DNA from: an uncultured Adlercreutzia sp. | Lineage (GTDB): Bacteria > Actinomycetota > Coriobacteriia > Coriobacteriales > Eggerthellaceae | Assembly: GCA_910589165.1 (NCBI GenBank) | Contig: CAJUSP010000006.1 | Span: forward strand, 1 to 64,000 | DNA: 64,000 nt | Direction: 5' to 3' | Shown: piece after piece, positions 43,080 through 52,267 of the stretch | How positions within the stretch are numbered: position 1 is the first letter of the stretch | Layout of the letters: every line of letters starts with the position of its first letter | Notes under the pieces: generated by a model | The model's database searches: none | Seen by the model: only the letters and a program-made list of their open reading frames with translations | Told to the model about the DNA's origin: nothing | Program-made: the position numbers and the translations under genes

Positions 43080-44237
43080 ATGCTTAAGACTCTGAGGAAC
43101 AAAGGTCGCCTGCTGGCGACCACGGCGGCGGCCTTCGCCCTGGCCGGCTGCCTGGCCGCGGGCCTTGCGGGCTGCGCGTCGAACGACACGGCCGCCGAGC
43201 CCGAGGCCGAGGTGACCGAGGAAGTTGTCGCCGTCGAGGAAGAACCCGCCGTCGATGGCACCGTTACCTTCACCGACGACCTCGGCCGCACGGTGGAGCT
43301 GCCCGCGCAGATTGACGCCATCTGCCCCTCGGGTTTCACGGCCCAGCAGGTGCTGCTGACCATCGCCCCCGACAAGATGGTGGGCCTGGCCCAGGAGCTG
43401 ACCGACGACCAGCTGAAGATCTTCGGTGAGAAGTTCGCCGACTACCCGGTGTTCGGCGCCGTGCTCGGTGCCACCGACAGCCTGAACCGCGAGGCCGTGG
43501 CGGCCGCTGCGCCCCAGGTGATCATTGACACCGGCGAGGCCAAGGAAGGGGCCGAGGAAGACCTGAACGCCCTGCAGGAGCAGCTGGGCATTCCCGTGGT
43601 GTTCATTGAGGCGAAGCTCTCCGACTACGGTGCGGCCTACGCGCGCCTGGGCGAGCTGCTCGGCATGGAAGACCGCGGCAACGAGCTGTCCCAGTACTGC
43701 GCCGACGTGTACCAGACGGTGCAGGACACTATGGCCACCATCCCCGAGGACGAGCGCGTGCACATGGCCTACCTGCTTGGCGAGAACGGCCTGAACGCCA
43801 TCGCCAAGACCTCGTTCCAGGGCGCCGTTATGGACATGGTCGCCGATAACGTGGTCGTCGTGGACGACGTGTCCGGCAAGGGCAACGGCAACGAGGTGAG
43901 CCTCGAGCAGATCGCTCTGTGGAACCCCGACCTGATCATCTTCCAGACCGGCAGCATCTACGACACCGTGGGCGACAACGAGGCCTGGGCCGGCATTGCC
44001 GCCATCGCCAACGACAACTACTACCAGGTGCCCAACGATCCGTGGTGCTGGATGAACAACCCGCCGACGGTGAACCAGCTCATGGGCCTGCAGTGGCTGC
44101 CGCGCCTGCTGTACCCGGACAAGTTCGACGACTCCATCGCCGACGTGACCCGCGGCTACTACAGCATGATGTACAACTACGACCTGACCGACGACGAGCT
44201 GAACGACCTCATCAAGGACGCCATCCCGCGCTCCTAG
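43080..44237 (+). CDS. ABC transporter substrate-binding lipoprotein (FepB/BtuF type)
   Basis: 385 residues. Signal peptide and lipobox LAGLAGC (Cys near 32), an acidic Glu-rich linker, then the helical-backbone binding fold with VTFTDDLGRTVELP and APQVIIDTGEAKEG. The ending MNNPPTVNQLMGLQWLPRLLYPD is seen in importers of metal complexes including molybdate/tungstate-like and siderophore groups; the ligand is not settled. GGGAGG lies upstream. It is the third gene of the importer operon, with an intrinsic terminator 24 bases after its stop. Confidence 0.93.
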   Translation: MLKTLRNKGRLLATTAAAFALAGCLAAGLAGCASNDTAAEPEAEVTEEVVAVEEEPAVDGTVTFTDDLGRTVELPAQIDAICPSGFTAQQVLLTIAPDKMVGLAQELTDDQLKIFGEKFADYPVFGAVLGATDSLNREAVAAAAPQVIIDTGEAKEGAEEDLNALQEQLGIPVVFIEAKLSDYGAAYARLGELLGMEDRGNELSQYCADVYQTVQDTMATIPEDERVHMAYLLGENGLNAIAKTSFQGAVMDMVADNVVVVDDVSGKGNGNEVSLEQIALWNPDLIIFQTGSIYDTVGDNEAWAGIAAIANDNYYQVPNDPWCWMNNPPTVNQLMGLQWLPRLLYPDKFDDSIADVTRGYYSMMYNYDLTDDELNDLIKDAIPRS

Positions 44238-44260
44238 CCGTCACCGCTTCAGGTAGCAAC

Positions 44261-44293
44261 AAAGAGACCCGCTCGCAAGCGGGTCTCTTTTTT
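44261..44293 (+). terminator. Intrinsic terminator of the ABC importer operon
   Basis: AAAGAGACCCGCT pairs with AGCGGGTCTCTTT across a short loop and ends in six T. Confidence 0.93.
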
Positions 44294-44319
44294 CGTGTGC
44301 GGCAGAACTTCTGGCAGGC

Positions 44320-45177
44320 CTACCCCAGCAGCGCGGTGACTTTCCCCAGCAGGGGCTCGAAGGACACGCCGCGATCTTCGAAGTGGGGCTGCTTGGCCGA
44401 GATGAGCATAGCGTCTGCCGTGAAGTCGGCGGCGAAGGCCGTGGCCGCGGCCAGGTTCGAGCCGGTCATGACGGCCGCCAGCAGCGTGCTGGCGAACACG
44501 TCGCCGGTGCCGTGCAGCATGTAGGGCAGCTTCGCGTTGGTGGTTTCCGTGAACTCCACCGAGTCGCCCCACACGTAGTTGTGAATGAGGCCGTCGCCGT
44601 GTTCGATGCCCTTCAGCACCACGTTCTTGGCGCCGCGCTCGCGCAGCTCGAGAATCATCGTGCGCACGGTTTCCTCATCGACATCGGCGCCCTGCCACTC
44701 GCGGCCCAGGATGATAGCCGCCTCGGTCAGGTTCGGCGTGAGAATGTCGGCGCCGTTGGCCAGCGTGCCCATGGCCTCTACGAGCTCGGGCGTGTAGGTG
44801 GGGTACACCTTGCCGTGGTCGGCCATAACCGGGTCCACCACGCGCAGGGCGTTCGGGTAGGTGTCCCACACCTGCTTGATGATGTCCACCTGCTTGGGCG
44901 CGCCCAGGAAGCCGGAGTACACCGCGTCCAAATCGACGTTGATGCCCTGCCAGGCGGCCAGGTAGTCTTCCAGAATGTCGGTGGTGTCGTGCATGTACCA
45001 GCCCGGGAAGGCCGTGTGGCTGGAGAACAGCCCCGTGGGCACCGGGCACACATCGCAGCCGGCCGCCGAAAGCACCGGAATGGCCACGCCCAGCGAGCAC
45101 TTGCCGTAGCCGCACAAATCGTGGATGGCCGCCACGCGGGGAATGTAGGCGTCCTCGCGCTCGTAGAGATTCGCCAT
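44320..45177 (-). CDS. pdxY: Pyridoxamine/pyridoxal kinase
   Basis: 285 residues, ribokinase-like. HDLCGYGKCSL and FSSHTAFPGW near the N-terminus, VVDPVMADHGKVY, NLTEAAIILG and the catalytic HGTGDVFASTLLAA (Asp as base) near 225. It phosphorylates vitamin B6 vitamers in the cytoplasm, a salvage role. GAAGGGAG precedes the ATG. It stands alone, convergent with the ABC importer. Confidence 0.9.
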   Translation of the reverse strand: MANLYEREDAYIPRVAAIHDLCGYGKCSLGVAIPVLSAAGCDVCPVPTGLFSSHTAFPGWYMHDTTDILEDYLAAWQGINVDLDAVYSGFLGAPKQVDIIKQVWDTYPNALRVVDPVMADHGKVYPTYTPELVEAMGTLANGADILTPNLTEAAIILGREWQGADVDEETVRTMILELRERGAKNVVLKGIEHGDGLIHNYVWGDSVEFTETTNAKLPYMLHGTGDVFASTLLAAVMTGSNLAAATAFAADFTADAMLISAKQPHFEDRGVSFEPLLGKVTALLG

Positions 45178-45407
45178 GAAGGCTCCCTTCGTCGAAGGCT
45201 GCCCCGCGCGGGCGGAACCGGCGCGGGCGCGGCCCGTTTTCGTTCGCCCACGATTCTACTCGTCTGGGGCCTAAGTGGCTCTAGTTTTTTCCGATGGGTG
45301 CTTGATGCGCCACAGCATGATGACAAATGGAGTCAACGATCGGCCGCAGGCGCGCCCGAGACGTAGGATGGGGAAAACGCGAGCGATGCAGAAGGGAGGC
45401 GCGGGCC

Positions 45408-46367
45408 ATGGCGCTGTTCTTGGAACCGTTGGACGACCCCTACGGCTACGATGCATACCGCCTGCTGCGCTCGAAGGTGGTGCCGGCGGGCTTGGCCACC
45501 GTGGTGCTCGGCTGCGCGCTCGGGTCGTTCGGGCTGTGGCTGCCGCACCTGCGCGGGGAAGACGCCCACGCCATCGCCACCGAGCTCACCGACTTTCTGG
45601 GCATGGTGTCGGGCGGCGCGCTGGCCATTCCCGTGGCCGATAACAACGCAGCTGTGTCGCTCATCGTGATGATCTTCCTTATCATCGGGTTCTCCCTTCT
45701 GGGCTACGCGCGCACCAACCGCAAGAACTACATGGCCGCCTACCCGCGCATCAAGAATTTCTACACCCCCTCGCAGAAGGCGCAGGCCCTGCGGGTGAGA
45801 AGGCGCTGGATAGCAGGGGGCATCTCGGGGCTGGCGCTTTCGGCCACCCTGGGCGCTGCCATCGCCTGCGCCGAAGCTGCCGCGGGCATGGACGCGCTGA
45901 GCCACCGCGGCCTCGCCATACCGGTGGGCGCTACCCTGGCGGGAGTCGCGCCGAGCCTGTGGATGATCGCCCACGGCGTCATCGTCGGCGACCGCGTGGA
46001 CATTTTCGAGTACAACTACCAGGCCTTAAGCCAGACGAACCGCTACGACATTCGCGTGAACCAAACCGGCGAGCGCCAGCGCGTCATGTTGGGCGAGCAG
46101 CGCATCGCCTCCCGATTCCACGTGGTGAACCGCTGCATTCTGGGCGTGGGCATCTTCTGCACAGTCATGCTATGGGTCGTGCCGTCGCTGCACACCCCCT
46201 TCGCCTTCGTACCGCTGGCCGTCGCCTGCCTGCTGTGGTACGTCGTCTACAAAGTGGGCGAGCAACTGGCCCGTCGCCGCTACGAGGCCCCCGACCCCGA
46301 CACCGACGACGTCGAGGAAAGCGCCGCCCTCGCCAAGCAGCAGAAGCCGCCGAAGTTCAAGGCGTAA
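45408..46367 (+). CDS. Hypothetical membrane protein
   Basis: 319 residues with about six membrane segments arranged in pairs (near 27-47, 80-100, 130-150, 160-180, 245-265 and 267-287) and a charged cytoplasmic loop (VDIFEYNYQALSQTNRYDIRVNQTGERQRVML). The C-terminus is hydrophilic (DPDTDDVEESAALAKQQKPPKFKA). GGGAGG lies ahead of 45408. I do not recognise the family. It converges on the NdpA-like gene. Confidence 0.75.
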   Translation: MALFLEPLDDPYGYDAYRLLRSKVVPAGLATVVLGCALGSFGLWLPHLRGEDAHAIATELTDFLGMVSGGALAIPVADNNAAVSLIVMIFLIIGFSLLGYARTNRKNYMAAYPRIKNFYTPSQKAQALRVRRRWIAGGISGLALSATLGAAIACAEAAAGMDALSHRGLAIPVGATLAGVAPSLWMIAHGVIVGDRVDIFEYNYQALSQTNRYDIRVNQTGERQRVMLGEQRIASRFHVVNRCILGVGIFCTVMLWVVPSLHTPFAFVPLAVACLLWYVVYKVGEQLARRRYEAPDPDTDDVEESAALAKQQKPPKFKA

Positions 46368-46395
46368 TCGAGAGTAGCGGACGATTCGAGGCGGC

Positions 46396-47457
46396 CTAGC
46401 GGTTCTCGATGGAGCCGATGTTCTTGAGGGCGATTTCTATGCGGCCGTCCGGCGTGCTGAAGAACTCGATGAACTCGGCGTTCTCGCCGTATTCGGCGGG
46501 GAAGGTGAGCTCGATGCCCGTGTCGGTGCGAATCTTATGGGTGCGGGTGACGCGCTTGGCCACGGCCTTCTCCACCACCACGCGCTCGGGCAGCACGCCC
46601 TCGTCTACCGCGCGGTCGAAGCGCTCAGCCACCTGGGGCGCGTCGGCGAACACCTCGCGGCCCAGTTCGTGGGCGTCCACCTCGTCGGATTCCTCAGCCC
46701 GCTCGGCCACGTAGGCCTTCGCGCGCGACAGGGCCACGGCGGTATTGGCGCCGTATTCCTCGGCCACCTCTTCCACCACGGTGGTCACCGCCTCAAGCAC
46801 CTCTTTGCTCGAGGCTTCCATGGAGCACTGCAGCAGCCCATCGGGAATGAGCCAGCGCTTCTCGCCGGCAATTTCGCGCTCCTTGTCCACGAACCACACG
46901 TCCATGCCGTCGGCGGCAATGAGCGCAAACGATGCCACCTTCTGCGACGGGTTCGGCAGAATGGCATGATGCCGCGCGATGGTGGTAGCGGTGTCGCCGA
47001 AGTCGTTGGTGCCCACCTCGTGCATGTAGGCCTGGCGCGCCTCCAGCAGAATGATGGCGAAGTAGCGGGGGCCGGCGGCCTTGTAGGCGGCCTCGGCCTC
47101 CTCGTCGGTCATCTCGCGCACCGTCTGGTCGAGATCGCCCTCGAAGTCGATGACGAGCACGTCGGTGGAAGGCGTCTTCTCCATACGGCCCAGCTCGCCG
47201 GCCACGAACTCCGCGATCTGCTGCGAGAGCCCCACGAAGTCGCGCTCGCCGCGGAAGTAGCCGCGCAGCTCCTCGGCGAACAGGCTATCGGGGGCGAACT
47301 GCCCGCGCTTGCTGTCGAGGTTCGAAAGAGTGCGTTTGGCCTGCGACGTGACGTAGCGCTTGGCCACCTTGTTCGAAAAGTCCATCGGCGCCTGCGCATA
47401 CACGTTCACGCAGGACACGAAATCGAGCACATGAAGAATAGCCTGGTTAATTTTCAC
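46396..47457 (-). CDS. Nucleoid-associated protein (NdpA/YejK type)
   Basis: 353 residues. The N-terminus KINQAILHVLDFVS and the central ARQAYMHEVG...HHAILPNPSQKVASFALI are typical of the 37-kDa nucleoid-associated family, followed by VDAHELGREVF. Family members bind the nucleoid; in phage-rich contexts relatives have been linked to conflict, but a general role is unknown. The start is GTG at 47457 behind AAAGG. It lies 15 bases downstream of the GH25 gene on the same strand. Confidence 0.85.
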   Translation of the reverse strand: MKINQAILHVLDFVSCVNVYAQAPMDFSNKVAKRYVTSQAKRTLSNLDSKRGQFAPDSLFAEELRGYFRGERDFVGLSQQIAEFVAGELGRMEKTPSTDVLVIDFEGDLDQTVREMTDEEAEAAYKAAGPRYFAIILLEARQAYMHEVGTNDFGDTATTIARHHAILPNPSQKVASFALIAADGMDVWFVDKEREIAGEKRWLIPDGLLQCSMEASSKEVLEAVTTVVEEVAEEYGANTAVALSRAKAYVAERAEESDEVDAHELGREVFADAPQVAERFDRAVDEGVLPERVVVEKAVAKRVTRTHKIRTDTGIELTFPAEYGENAEFIEFFSTPDGRIEIALKNIGSIENR

Positions 47458-47472
47458 GGAATGCCTTTCGAG

Positions 47473-48288
47473 TTACTTCGTTTCGAACCAGATGTTGAGG
47501 TCTACGTCGGTGGAGATGCCGGGGACGGTGCCGGTGTTGGAGTACTGCCAGATGGCGAAATCGAGGGGCAGGGTGGGCACGTCCACGCCGTATTCCGCAT
47601 ACCACACGGGGTATTTGCTGCGGATGTCCGCCGAGAGCCGCGACAGGTCGAGCGGGTTGCCGTAGAGCATGGGCTTGTAACCGGCCCGTGCGATCACATC
47701 GCAGAACGCGGCGGCGTTGGCCGTGAACTGCTCGCTGGACAAGTCGTTGGCGCGGGCACCCTCGATGTCCACCGCCTCGTGGTCGTAGGCCACGTAGGTG
47801 AACTCGACTCCGGCCGACTCCGCCTCTGAAAGGCGGGCGACCGTGAAGTTCGCCTCTTCGCGGGCCTCGTCCTCGGTGAGCGCCTGGGAGAAGAAGTAGG
47901 CGCCGACCTCTAAGGCGGCCTCGGCGGCCCCGGTGGCGTTTTGCTGGAAGCGCTCGTCGGTGCCGAGGGCCCCTTCCGTGGCACCGCGGTTTCCCACGCG
48001 CACGAACACGAACTGCACGCCGGCGTCGGCCACCGCGCTCCAGTTGATATCGCTGCCCTGATGTTCGGAGACATCGATGCCCCAGCGCGAGCGCAGCTGG
48101 TCGTCTTCGTAATAGGAGAGCTTCTCGCCCTCGCGCACCAGGCCGGACCAGTCGTAGGGGGAGGAAGGGGCCTCCACCGTCGCCGGCGAGCTCCCCGAAG
48201 AGCCGCAGCCCATAAGGGCCGAGGCGCCCAGGCAGGCCGACGCAACCACAAACGCCCGCCGCGTCATCGCGGGCGACCAATCCGACAC
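47473..48288 (-). CDS. Exported GH25-type muramidase
   Basis: 271 residues. A Tat-like/lipoprotein signal (MTRRAFVVASACLGASALMGC with lipobox LMGC) leads to a GH25 lysozyme domain: WGIDVSEHQGSDINW, FVFVRVGNRGATEG, VGAYFFSQALTEDEAREEA, VAYDHEAVDIEG and AIWQYSNTG. The enzyme cuts the glycan strand of peptidoglycan; in this single copy it would act at the cell surface. The GTG at 48288 has GGAAGGA at 6 bases; an ATG at 48267 is a second choice. It is upstream of, and probably co-transcribed with, the NdpA-like gene. Confidence 0.87.
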   Translation of the reverse strand: MSDWSPAMTRRAFVVASACLGASALMGCGSSGSSPATVEAPSSPYDWSGLVREGEKLSYYEDDQLRSRWGIDVSEHQGSDINWSAVADAGVQFVFVRVGNRGATEGALGTDERFQQNATGAAEAALEVGAYFFSQALTEDEAREEANFTVARLSEAESAGVEFTYVAYDHEAVDIEGARANDLSSEQFTANAAAFCDVIARAGYKPMLYGNPLDLSRLSADIRSKYPVWYAEYGVDVPTLPLDFAIWQYSNTGTVPGISTDVDLNIWFETK

Positions 48289-48458
48289 TACGGTTCCTTC
48301 CACGGAAACAAACTTGAACCGTCCCATTATGGCACTTCGGCCCGCGTAGCGCTACGAATGCGAACCGAAGCGTCACATTTCCCAGGTGCGGCGGGGTGCC
48401 GTGCCGGCTGCGGCAGGGGCCGACGCGCCCTGCGAGGATCGATGCCGAGCGAGGCCTA

Positions 48459-50030
48459 TTAGCGCTTTAAGCTGCCGAACAGGCCGCGCAACAGCTGCCG
48501 GCTTGTCTCGCGGCCGATTTGCCCGATAACCGAGCTCACAGTTTTCATGGCCTGGTCGCGCTGCTTCTCGGCGGCGCGGGCGGCGCGCTCGGCCTCCTTC
48601 TCGGCGGCCTTTGCGGCACGTTCGGCTTCCTTTTCCGCGGCCTTTGCAGCCTTGGCCTCTTCGGCAGCTTTCTGCTTCTCGAACTCGGCGCGTTCTTTTT
48701 CCAGCTGGGCCTTCTGGGCAGCCAGCTCGTCGGCCTCGGCCTGAGACGCCTTCTCGGCAGCCAGCTTCTCGTAGGCGCTTTCCCTATCGATGGCCTCGCC
48801 GTACTTCTCCATCATCTGGGCCTGGGCCTGGCGCACTTTCTCGAGGGTCTCCGGCGAGGCAGCAGCCATCTTGCATTCCGGCGGCAGCACCTTCGCGCGC
48901 TCAACCACGCAGGGCTGGCCGTCCTCGTTGAGCGGCGACACCAGCGCCTCGCCCGTACCCACTTCCTGCAGGGCTTCCACAGAATCGAAGGCCGGGTTCT
49001 CGCGGAACGAGGCCGCGGCGGCCTTCACGGCCTTCTGCTCGGCCGGCGTGTAGGCGCGCAGCCCGTGCTGGATGCGGTTGGAAAGCTGGGCGAGCACCTC
49101 GTCGGGAATGTCGGAGGGCGACTGGCTGATGAAGTACACGCCCACGCCCTTGCTTCGGATGAGCTTCACCGTCTGCACGATTTTGTCGGTGAGCTCCTTG
49201 GGCATGTCGTCGAACAGCAGGTGGGCCTCGTCGAAGAAGAAGACGAACTTCGGCTTGGGAAGGTCGCCCGCTTCGGGGAGCATCTCGTAGATTTCGCCGA
49301 GCATCCACAGCAGGAACATGGCGTACACCTGGGGGCTTGCCATGAGTTTCGCCGCGTTCAGGATATTCACCACGCCCTGGCCAGCGTCGTCGGTGACGAG
49401 CCAGTCGGCCAGGTCGAGGGCCGGCTCGCCGAAGAAGATGTTGCCGCCCTGGTCTTCCAGGGTGAGCAGTGCGCGCTGGATGGCGCCCACCGATTGCGAG
49501 GACACGCGCCCGTAGAGGGTTTCCACTTCGCTGGAATGCTCGGCCAGGTAGGCGAGCATGGCGCGCAGGTCCTTCAGGTCGATGAGCAGCATGCCGTTGT
49601 CGTCGGCCAGGCGGAAGGCGATGGCCAACACGCCGCGCTGCACGTCGGTGAGGCCGAGCAGGCGCGCGAGCAGATCGGGGCCCATGTCGGAAATGGTGAT
49701 GCGCACGGGAATGCCGTCGGCGGTGAGCATGTCCCACAGGCGCACGTCGCAGCCGCGGGGCGTCCAGCCCGCAGCCCCCAGGGAGGCGGCGCGCTCGGCC
49801 ATGGCCTCGGCGTTGTCGGCCGGCTCGGCCATGCCCGTGACGTCGCCCTTCACATCGGCCAAAAACACCGGCACGCCGGCCTGGGCGAACCCTTCGGCCA
49901 GCACCTTCAGCGTGACGGTTTTGCCAGTGCCCGACGCGCCAGCGATAAGCCCGTGACGGTTCGCCTGGTCAAGCAGCAGATAGCAGGGGTTTTCGCCGCG
50001 CGCTACGAGAATCTTGTCGCCTTCAAGCAT
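48459..50030 (-). CDS. HerA-like ATPase (DUF853)
   Basis: 523 residues. Walker A GASGTGKT at 31-38, DVKGDVTGMAEP, Walker B KFVFFFDEAHLLFDD and the sensor FISQSPSDIPDEVLAQLSNRIQHGLRAYTP. The C-terminal ~100 residues are an Ala/Glu/Lys coiled coil (EKEAERAAKAAEKEAERAARAAEKQ, described by segments). HerA/FtsK-type ATPases pump DNA or unfold partners; DUF853 members have no settled role. The start is at 50030 with AAGGAGG. Monocistronic. Confidence 0.88.
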   Translation of the reverse strand: MLEGDKILVARGENPCYLLLDQANRHGLIAGASGTGKTVTLKVLAEGFAQAGVPVFLADVKGDVTGMAEPADNAEAMAERAASLGAAGWTPRGCDVRLWDMLTADGIPVRITISDMGPDLLARLLGLTDVQRGVLAIAFRLADDNGMLLIDLKDLRAMLAYLAEHSSEVETLYGRVSSQSVGAIQRALLTLEDQGGNIFFGEPALDLADWLVTDDAGQGVVNILNAAKLMASPQVYAMFLLWMLGEIYEMLPEAGDLPKPKFVFFFDEAHLLFDDMPKELTDKIVQTVKLIRSKGVGVYFISQSPSDIPDEVLAQLSNRIQHGLRAYTPAEQKAVKAAAASFRENPAFDSVEALQEVGTGEALVSPLNEDGQPCVVERAKVLPPECKMAAASPETLEKVRQAQAQMMEKYGEAIDRESAYEKLAAEKASQAEADELAAQKAQLEKERAEFEKQKAAEEAKAAKAAEKEAERAAKAAEKEAERAARAAEKQRDQAMKTVSSVIGQIGRETSRQLLRGLFGSLKR

Positions 50031-50242
50031 GGGAGGCCTCCTTGCCGGGGGATGATTTGCGCCCATCTTAACGGCCCCAGCGCGCCGCCCACCCGAACAG
50101 CCCCACATCGTAGGAAGACCGTTTCGCACCAACGCCCAAACACCGAGGCGCTGAACCCCTCGCGATCCTTCGCCTTTCCGCCGCGCTCTCGGCAACCCAG
50201 GCGCTACAATGTCATCAAAGACGACGAAGACGAGGAGGCTCC

Positions 50243-50767
50243 ATGGTGTATGACGAGCGCGATCTGCGCGAGGCCCAAGCGCTGGACATTGCCCAGAAAA
50301 TACTGGTGGCGGCCCGCACGGCGCCGAAGGGCAAGGGAATCGACGTGGTGGAATGCGCCGTGGTGGACGGCGAGGAGAAAGAGGCGCTCGCCTGCGCCAT
50401 GGAGGCCATCGGCGAGGAACGCGGCCACCAGTTTTTCCTGCGCGACGCCGGCTGCGTGCGCAAGAGCCAGTGCGTGGCCCTTATTGGCACGCGCACGAAG
50501 CTGCAGGGTCTGAACTGCGGCTACTGCGGATTCGCCACCTGCGGCGAGAAGCCCGCGCAAGCCCCCTGCGAGATTAACGCCGTGGACGTGGGCATCGCGC
50601 TCGGCGCCGCCGTGTCCCGCGCCCAGGCCTTCGGCGTAGATACCCGCATCATGTTCAGCGCCGGCCAAGCAGCCTGGAAGATGGGCCTACTCGGCGAAGG
50701 CGTCGGTCAGGTGTACGCCATCCCCGTAAGCATCAGCAGCAAAAGCCCCTTCTTCGACCGCAGCTAG
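50243..50767 (+). CDS. DUF2148 protein with ferredoxin-like Cys motif
   Basis: 174 residues. Four Cys near the middle: GCVRKSQC and LNCGYCGFATCGEK, and the C-terminal LGAAVSRAQAFGVDTRIMFSAG and IPVSISSKSPFFDR of the DUF2148 family. An iron-sulfur or metal-binding role is plausible. GGAGG precedes the ATG. It is divergent from the HerA-like gene and is the last core-looking gene before the low-GC island. Confidence 0.88.
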   Translation: MVYDERDLREAQALDIAQKILVAARTAPKGKGIDVVECAVVDGEEKEALACAMEAIGEERGHQFFLRDAGCVRKSQCVALIGTRTKLQGLNCGYCGFATCGEKPAQAPCEINAVDVGIALGAAVSRAQAFGVDTRIMFSAGQAAWKMGLLGEGVGQVYAIPVSISSKSPFFDRS

Positions 50768-50793
50768 CCCTACCGCCAGAGCCCGCAAACCCT

Positions 50794-50836
50794 GTTGCCC
50801 CACAAACCGTTGCTATTAAGCGATTTGTGGGGCAAC
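50794..50836 (+). promoter_or_regulatory. 13-bp inverted repeat operator over a promoter
   Basis: Perfect arms GTTGCCCCACAAA and its complement, 17 bases apart, with TATTAA (a -10 candidate) inside the spacer. The start codon of the small gene at 50845 lies 9 bases further on, so a dimer bound here would block transcription. Confidence 0.7.
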
Positions 50837-50844
50837 ATAAGCCC

Positions 50845-51168
50845 ATGGAAGATATCAACATCATACGAGACACCCTCGAAGAAGAGCTCGAGCGCAACAG
50901 GCGCTCCTGCCTCGTGTGCCGGCAAGAAATTGACGCTCTTCCGCGCGGGAGCGTCACCGTTCGCACACGGCGCGGAAGACCTTATTGCTATCTGAAATAC
51001 CGCGAGGGAAAGAGAGTGGTCACTAAGTACGTTGGCCCCGAAGAAAAGGTCGGAGAGGACCTCCGCGCCAGCATCGCGAGACGCCGCGCACTCCAAGCCA
51101 CCCTTCGACGGCTAGAGAAGGAGCAAGCTTTCATCCAGAAGGCACTTGGAAGGAACCGGCATGCATAA
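50845..51168 (+). CDS. Small basic protein of a probable two-gene module
   Basis: 107 residues. The core GSVTVRTRRGRPYCYLKYREGKRVVTKYVG is followed by a helical, basic C-terminus (RRRALQATLRRLEKEQAFIQKAL). Proteins with this KGxxYYYLKYREGKKVxxKY pattern are widespread and often precede a nucleotidyltransferase or another toxin-like gene; that association is from memory and not proven here. No ribosome site is clear, the leader being only a few bases. The next gene starts inside its stop codon region (51161) but is truncated. Confidence 0.7.
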   Translation: MEDINIIRDTLEEELERNRRSCLVCRQEIDALPRGSVTVRTRRGRPYCYLKYREGKRVVTKYVGPEEKVGEDLRASIARRRALQATLRRLEKEQAFIQKALGRNRHA

Positions 51169-51232
51169 GGAAGATACTTTCTGGGAACTTATCGCCACCG
51201 AGCACCAGAGCCTACAAGTTCGTACTTCTTGA
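51161..51232 (+). pseudogene. Truncated second gene of the small module (23 codons)
   Basis: ATG at 51161 overlaps the end of the upstream gene by 8 bases, as in coupled pairs. The frame (MHKEDTFWELIATEHQSLQV then RTS) stops at 51232, inside the 3' end of the opposite-strand gene 51189-52085. It looks like the 5' stub of a longer gene cut by the arrival of the island. Confidence 0.5.
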
Positions 51233-52085
51233 TCGCCTGCATGATTCTCTGTCGCTGCGGATGCGCCCGATTAGGAATTCTCTCTTCCCACCGCTCTAAA
51301 AGTGGCAAAGCCTGCTCCGGGGCGATAATTAACGCCTCTTCGTAAATCGTTTCCCAAAATCGCTGCAACGCCTCAGGAGCCTTCGCCCCTACGATATCTC
51401 GCAGACGACGATTGCCAGCTGGCGCGGAACGCACCGCTGCATATCTGCGATTTTGAACGATTTTTATCCGCTGCCTCAGCGCTTCAAACACGTGTCCTTC
51501 ACAGCCTCGCGCCGCAAGACACTCGGAGGCGTCCGATCTCACTACGAACAGAGCGAGTCTAGCCTCCTGCTCAAAAAAATCTACCCAGTCTGCTTCGGTC
51601 ACAATAGATACATGGTGCCCACCGAAGAAGGGATACACATATCTTTCGAATCGATAGTGATCACTTGTCTCCGAAGATGCCAACATAATGCCGACCCCCA
51701 TTGATAGTACGAAGTCGAGTGCATTATTTGCTCCGGAGAAATAGACATTCCCCGCGAGAGCTACATCTTCTGCTAAGCGCCCGATGCCCTTCAGCGTCTC
51801 GTCTAGCATGCCCAGAAGAACAGGGCCTAGCACCTCGATAAAGCTGCAATATGTCTCGGCTGCTTGCGGCACACTCGCGATATCCATCGCCTCTGGGAAA
51901 CAGGGCGACCAAGAAGGCATGCTCCCTCTATCGGCTCTATTGCAACCACTGCCTGCCATGTAATACTTTCCGCTCTTGCTTAGATGTTTCGTGTAGCCAT
52001 TCAACGTTTGACCAACATGCTGATGCGCTCTTTGAGAAGAAACGTAGGATCCTGTACGTCGATTGGTAAATCCCGACCTACCCAT
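51189..52085 (-). CDS. Unrecognised protein with N-terminal GFTNxRTGSYVS module
   Basis: 298 residues. Residues 5-45 carry GFTNRRTGSYVS, QRAHQHVGQ, GYTK and SKSGKYYM, the same order of words as the 64-residue protein at 55587-55781. The remaining ~240 residues are unrecognised: mixed helices with FFGGHHVSIVTEADWVDFF and a basic, Arg-rich C-terminus (HPQRQRIMQAIKKYEL). Start 52085 is chosen for GGGAGG at 8 bases and because the homologous small protein has the module at its start; the frame is open to a TTG at 52220 without a ribosome site. The shared 18-bp box lies at 52168-52185. Function unknown. Confidence 0.75.
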   Translation of the reverse strand: MGRSGFTNRRTGSYVSSQRAHQHVGQTLNGYTKHLSKSGKYYMAGSGCNRADRGSMPSWSPCFPEAMDIASVPQAAETYCSFIEVLGPVLLGMLDETLKGIGRLAEDVALAGNVYFSGANNALDFVLSMGVGIMLASSETSDHYRFERYVYPFFGGHHVSIVTEADWVDFFEQEARLALFVVRSDASECLAARGCEGHVFEALRQRIKIVQNRRYAAVRSAPAGNRRLRDIVGAKAPEALQRFWETIYEEALIIAPEQALPLLERWEERIPNRAHPQRQRIMQAIKKYELVGSGARWR

Positions 52086-52167
52086 AGTGAATACCTCCCA
52101 GCTGTCATCTATTCCCTCTCGGGCCAACTTCAACAATTCGATAGTCCCACACAGCTCATCTTTTTTC

Positions 52168-52185
52168 GGAATCGGCGCTTTCGTT
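52168..52185 (-). promoter_or_regulatory. Island box, copy 1
   Basis: On the minus strand AACGAAAGCGCCGATTCC, 16 of 18 identical to copy 3 (56440). It ends 82 bases before the ATG at 52085. A further 60 bases downstream also resemble copy 2 (GAxTATxGxATxGTTG, GGAATAG). Confidence 0.6.
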
Positions 52186-52267
52186 TTTATGAGCTTGATT
52201 CTCTTACCCTTTGTGGCCAACGATGGGTTGACAGCGTGTTAGGATTCTGGCAAACGAAAGGATGTCG

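Noticed and set aside
48519..50513. 664-codon plus-strand frame
   Set aside because: Antisense to the HerA-like ATPase; no motif and no start signal.
52086..52220. N-terminal extension (45 codons) of the GFTN-module gene
   Set aside because: Start would be a TTG with no ribosome site. The stretch contains the shared upstream box and aligns at DNA level to the untranslated leader of the 64-residue gene. Weak peptide similarity between the leaders (TKAxxPK) keeps a small doubt.
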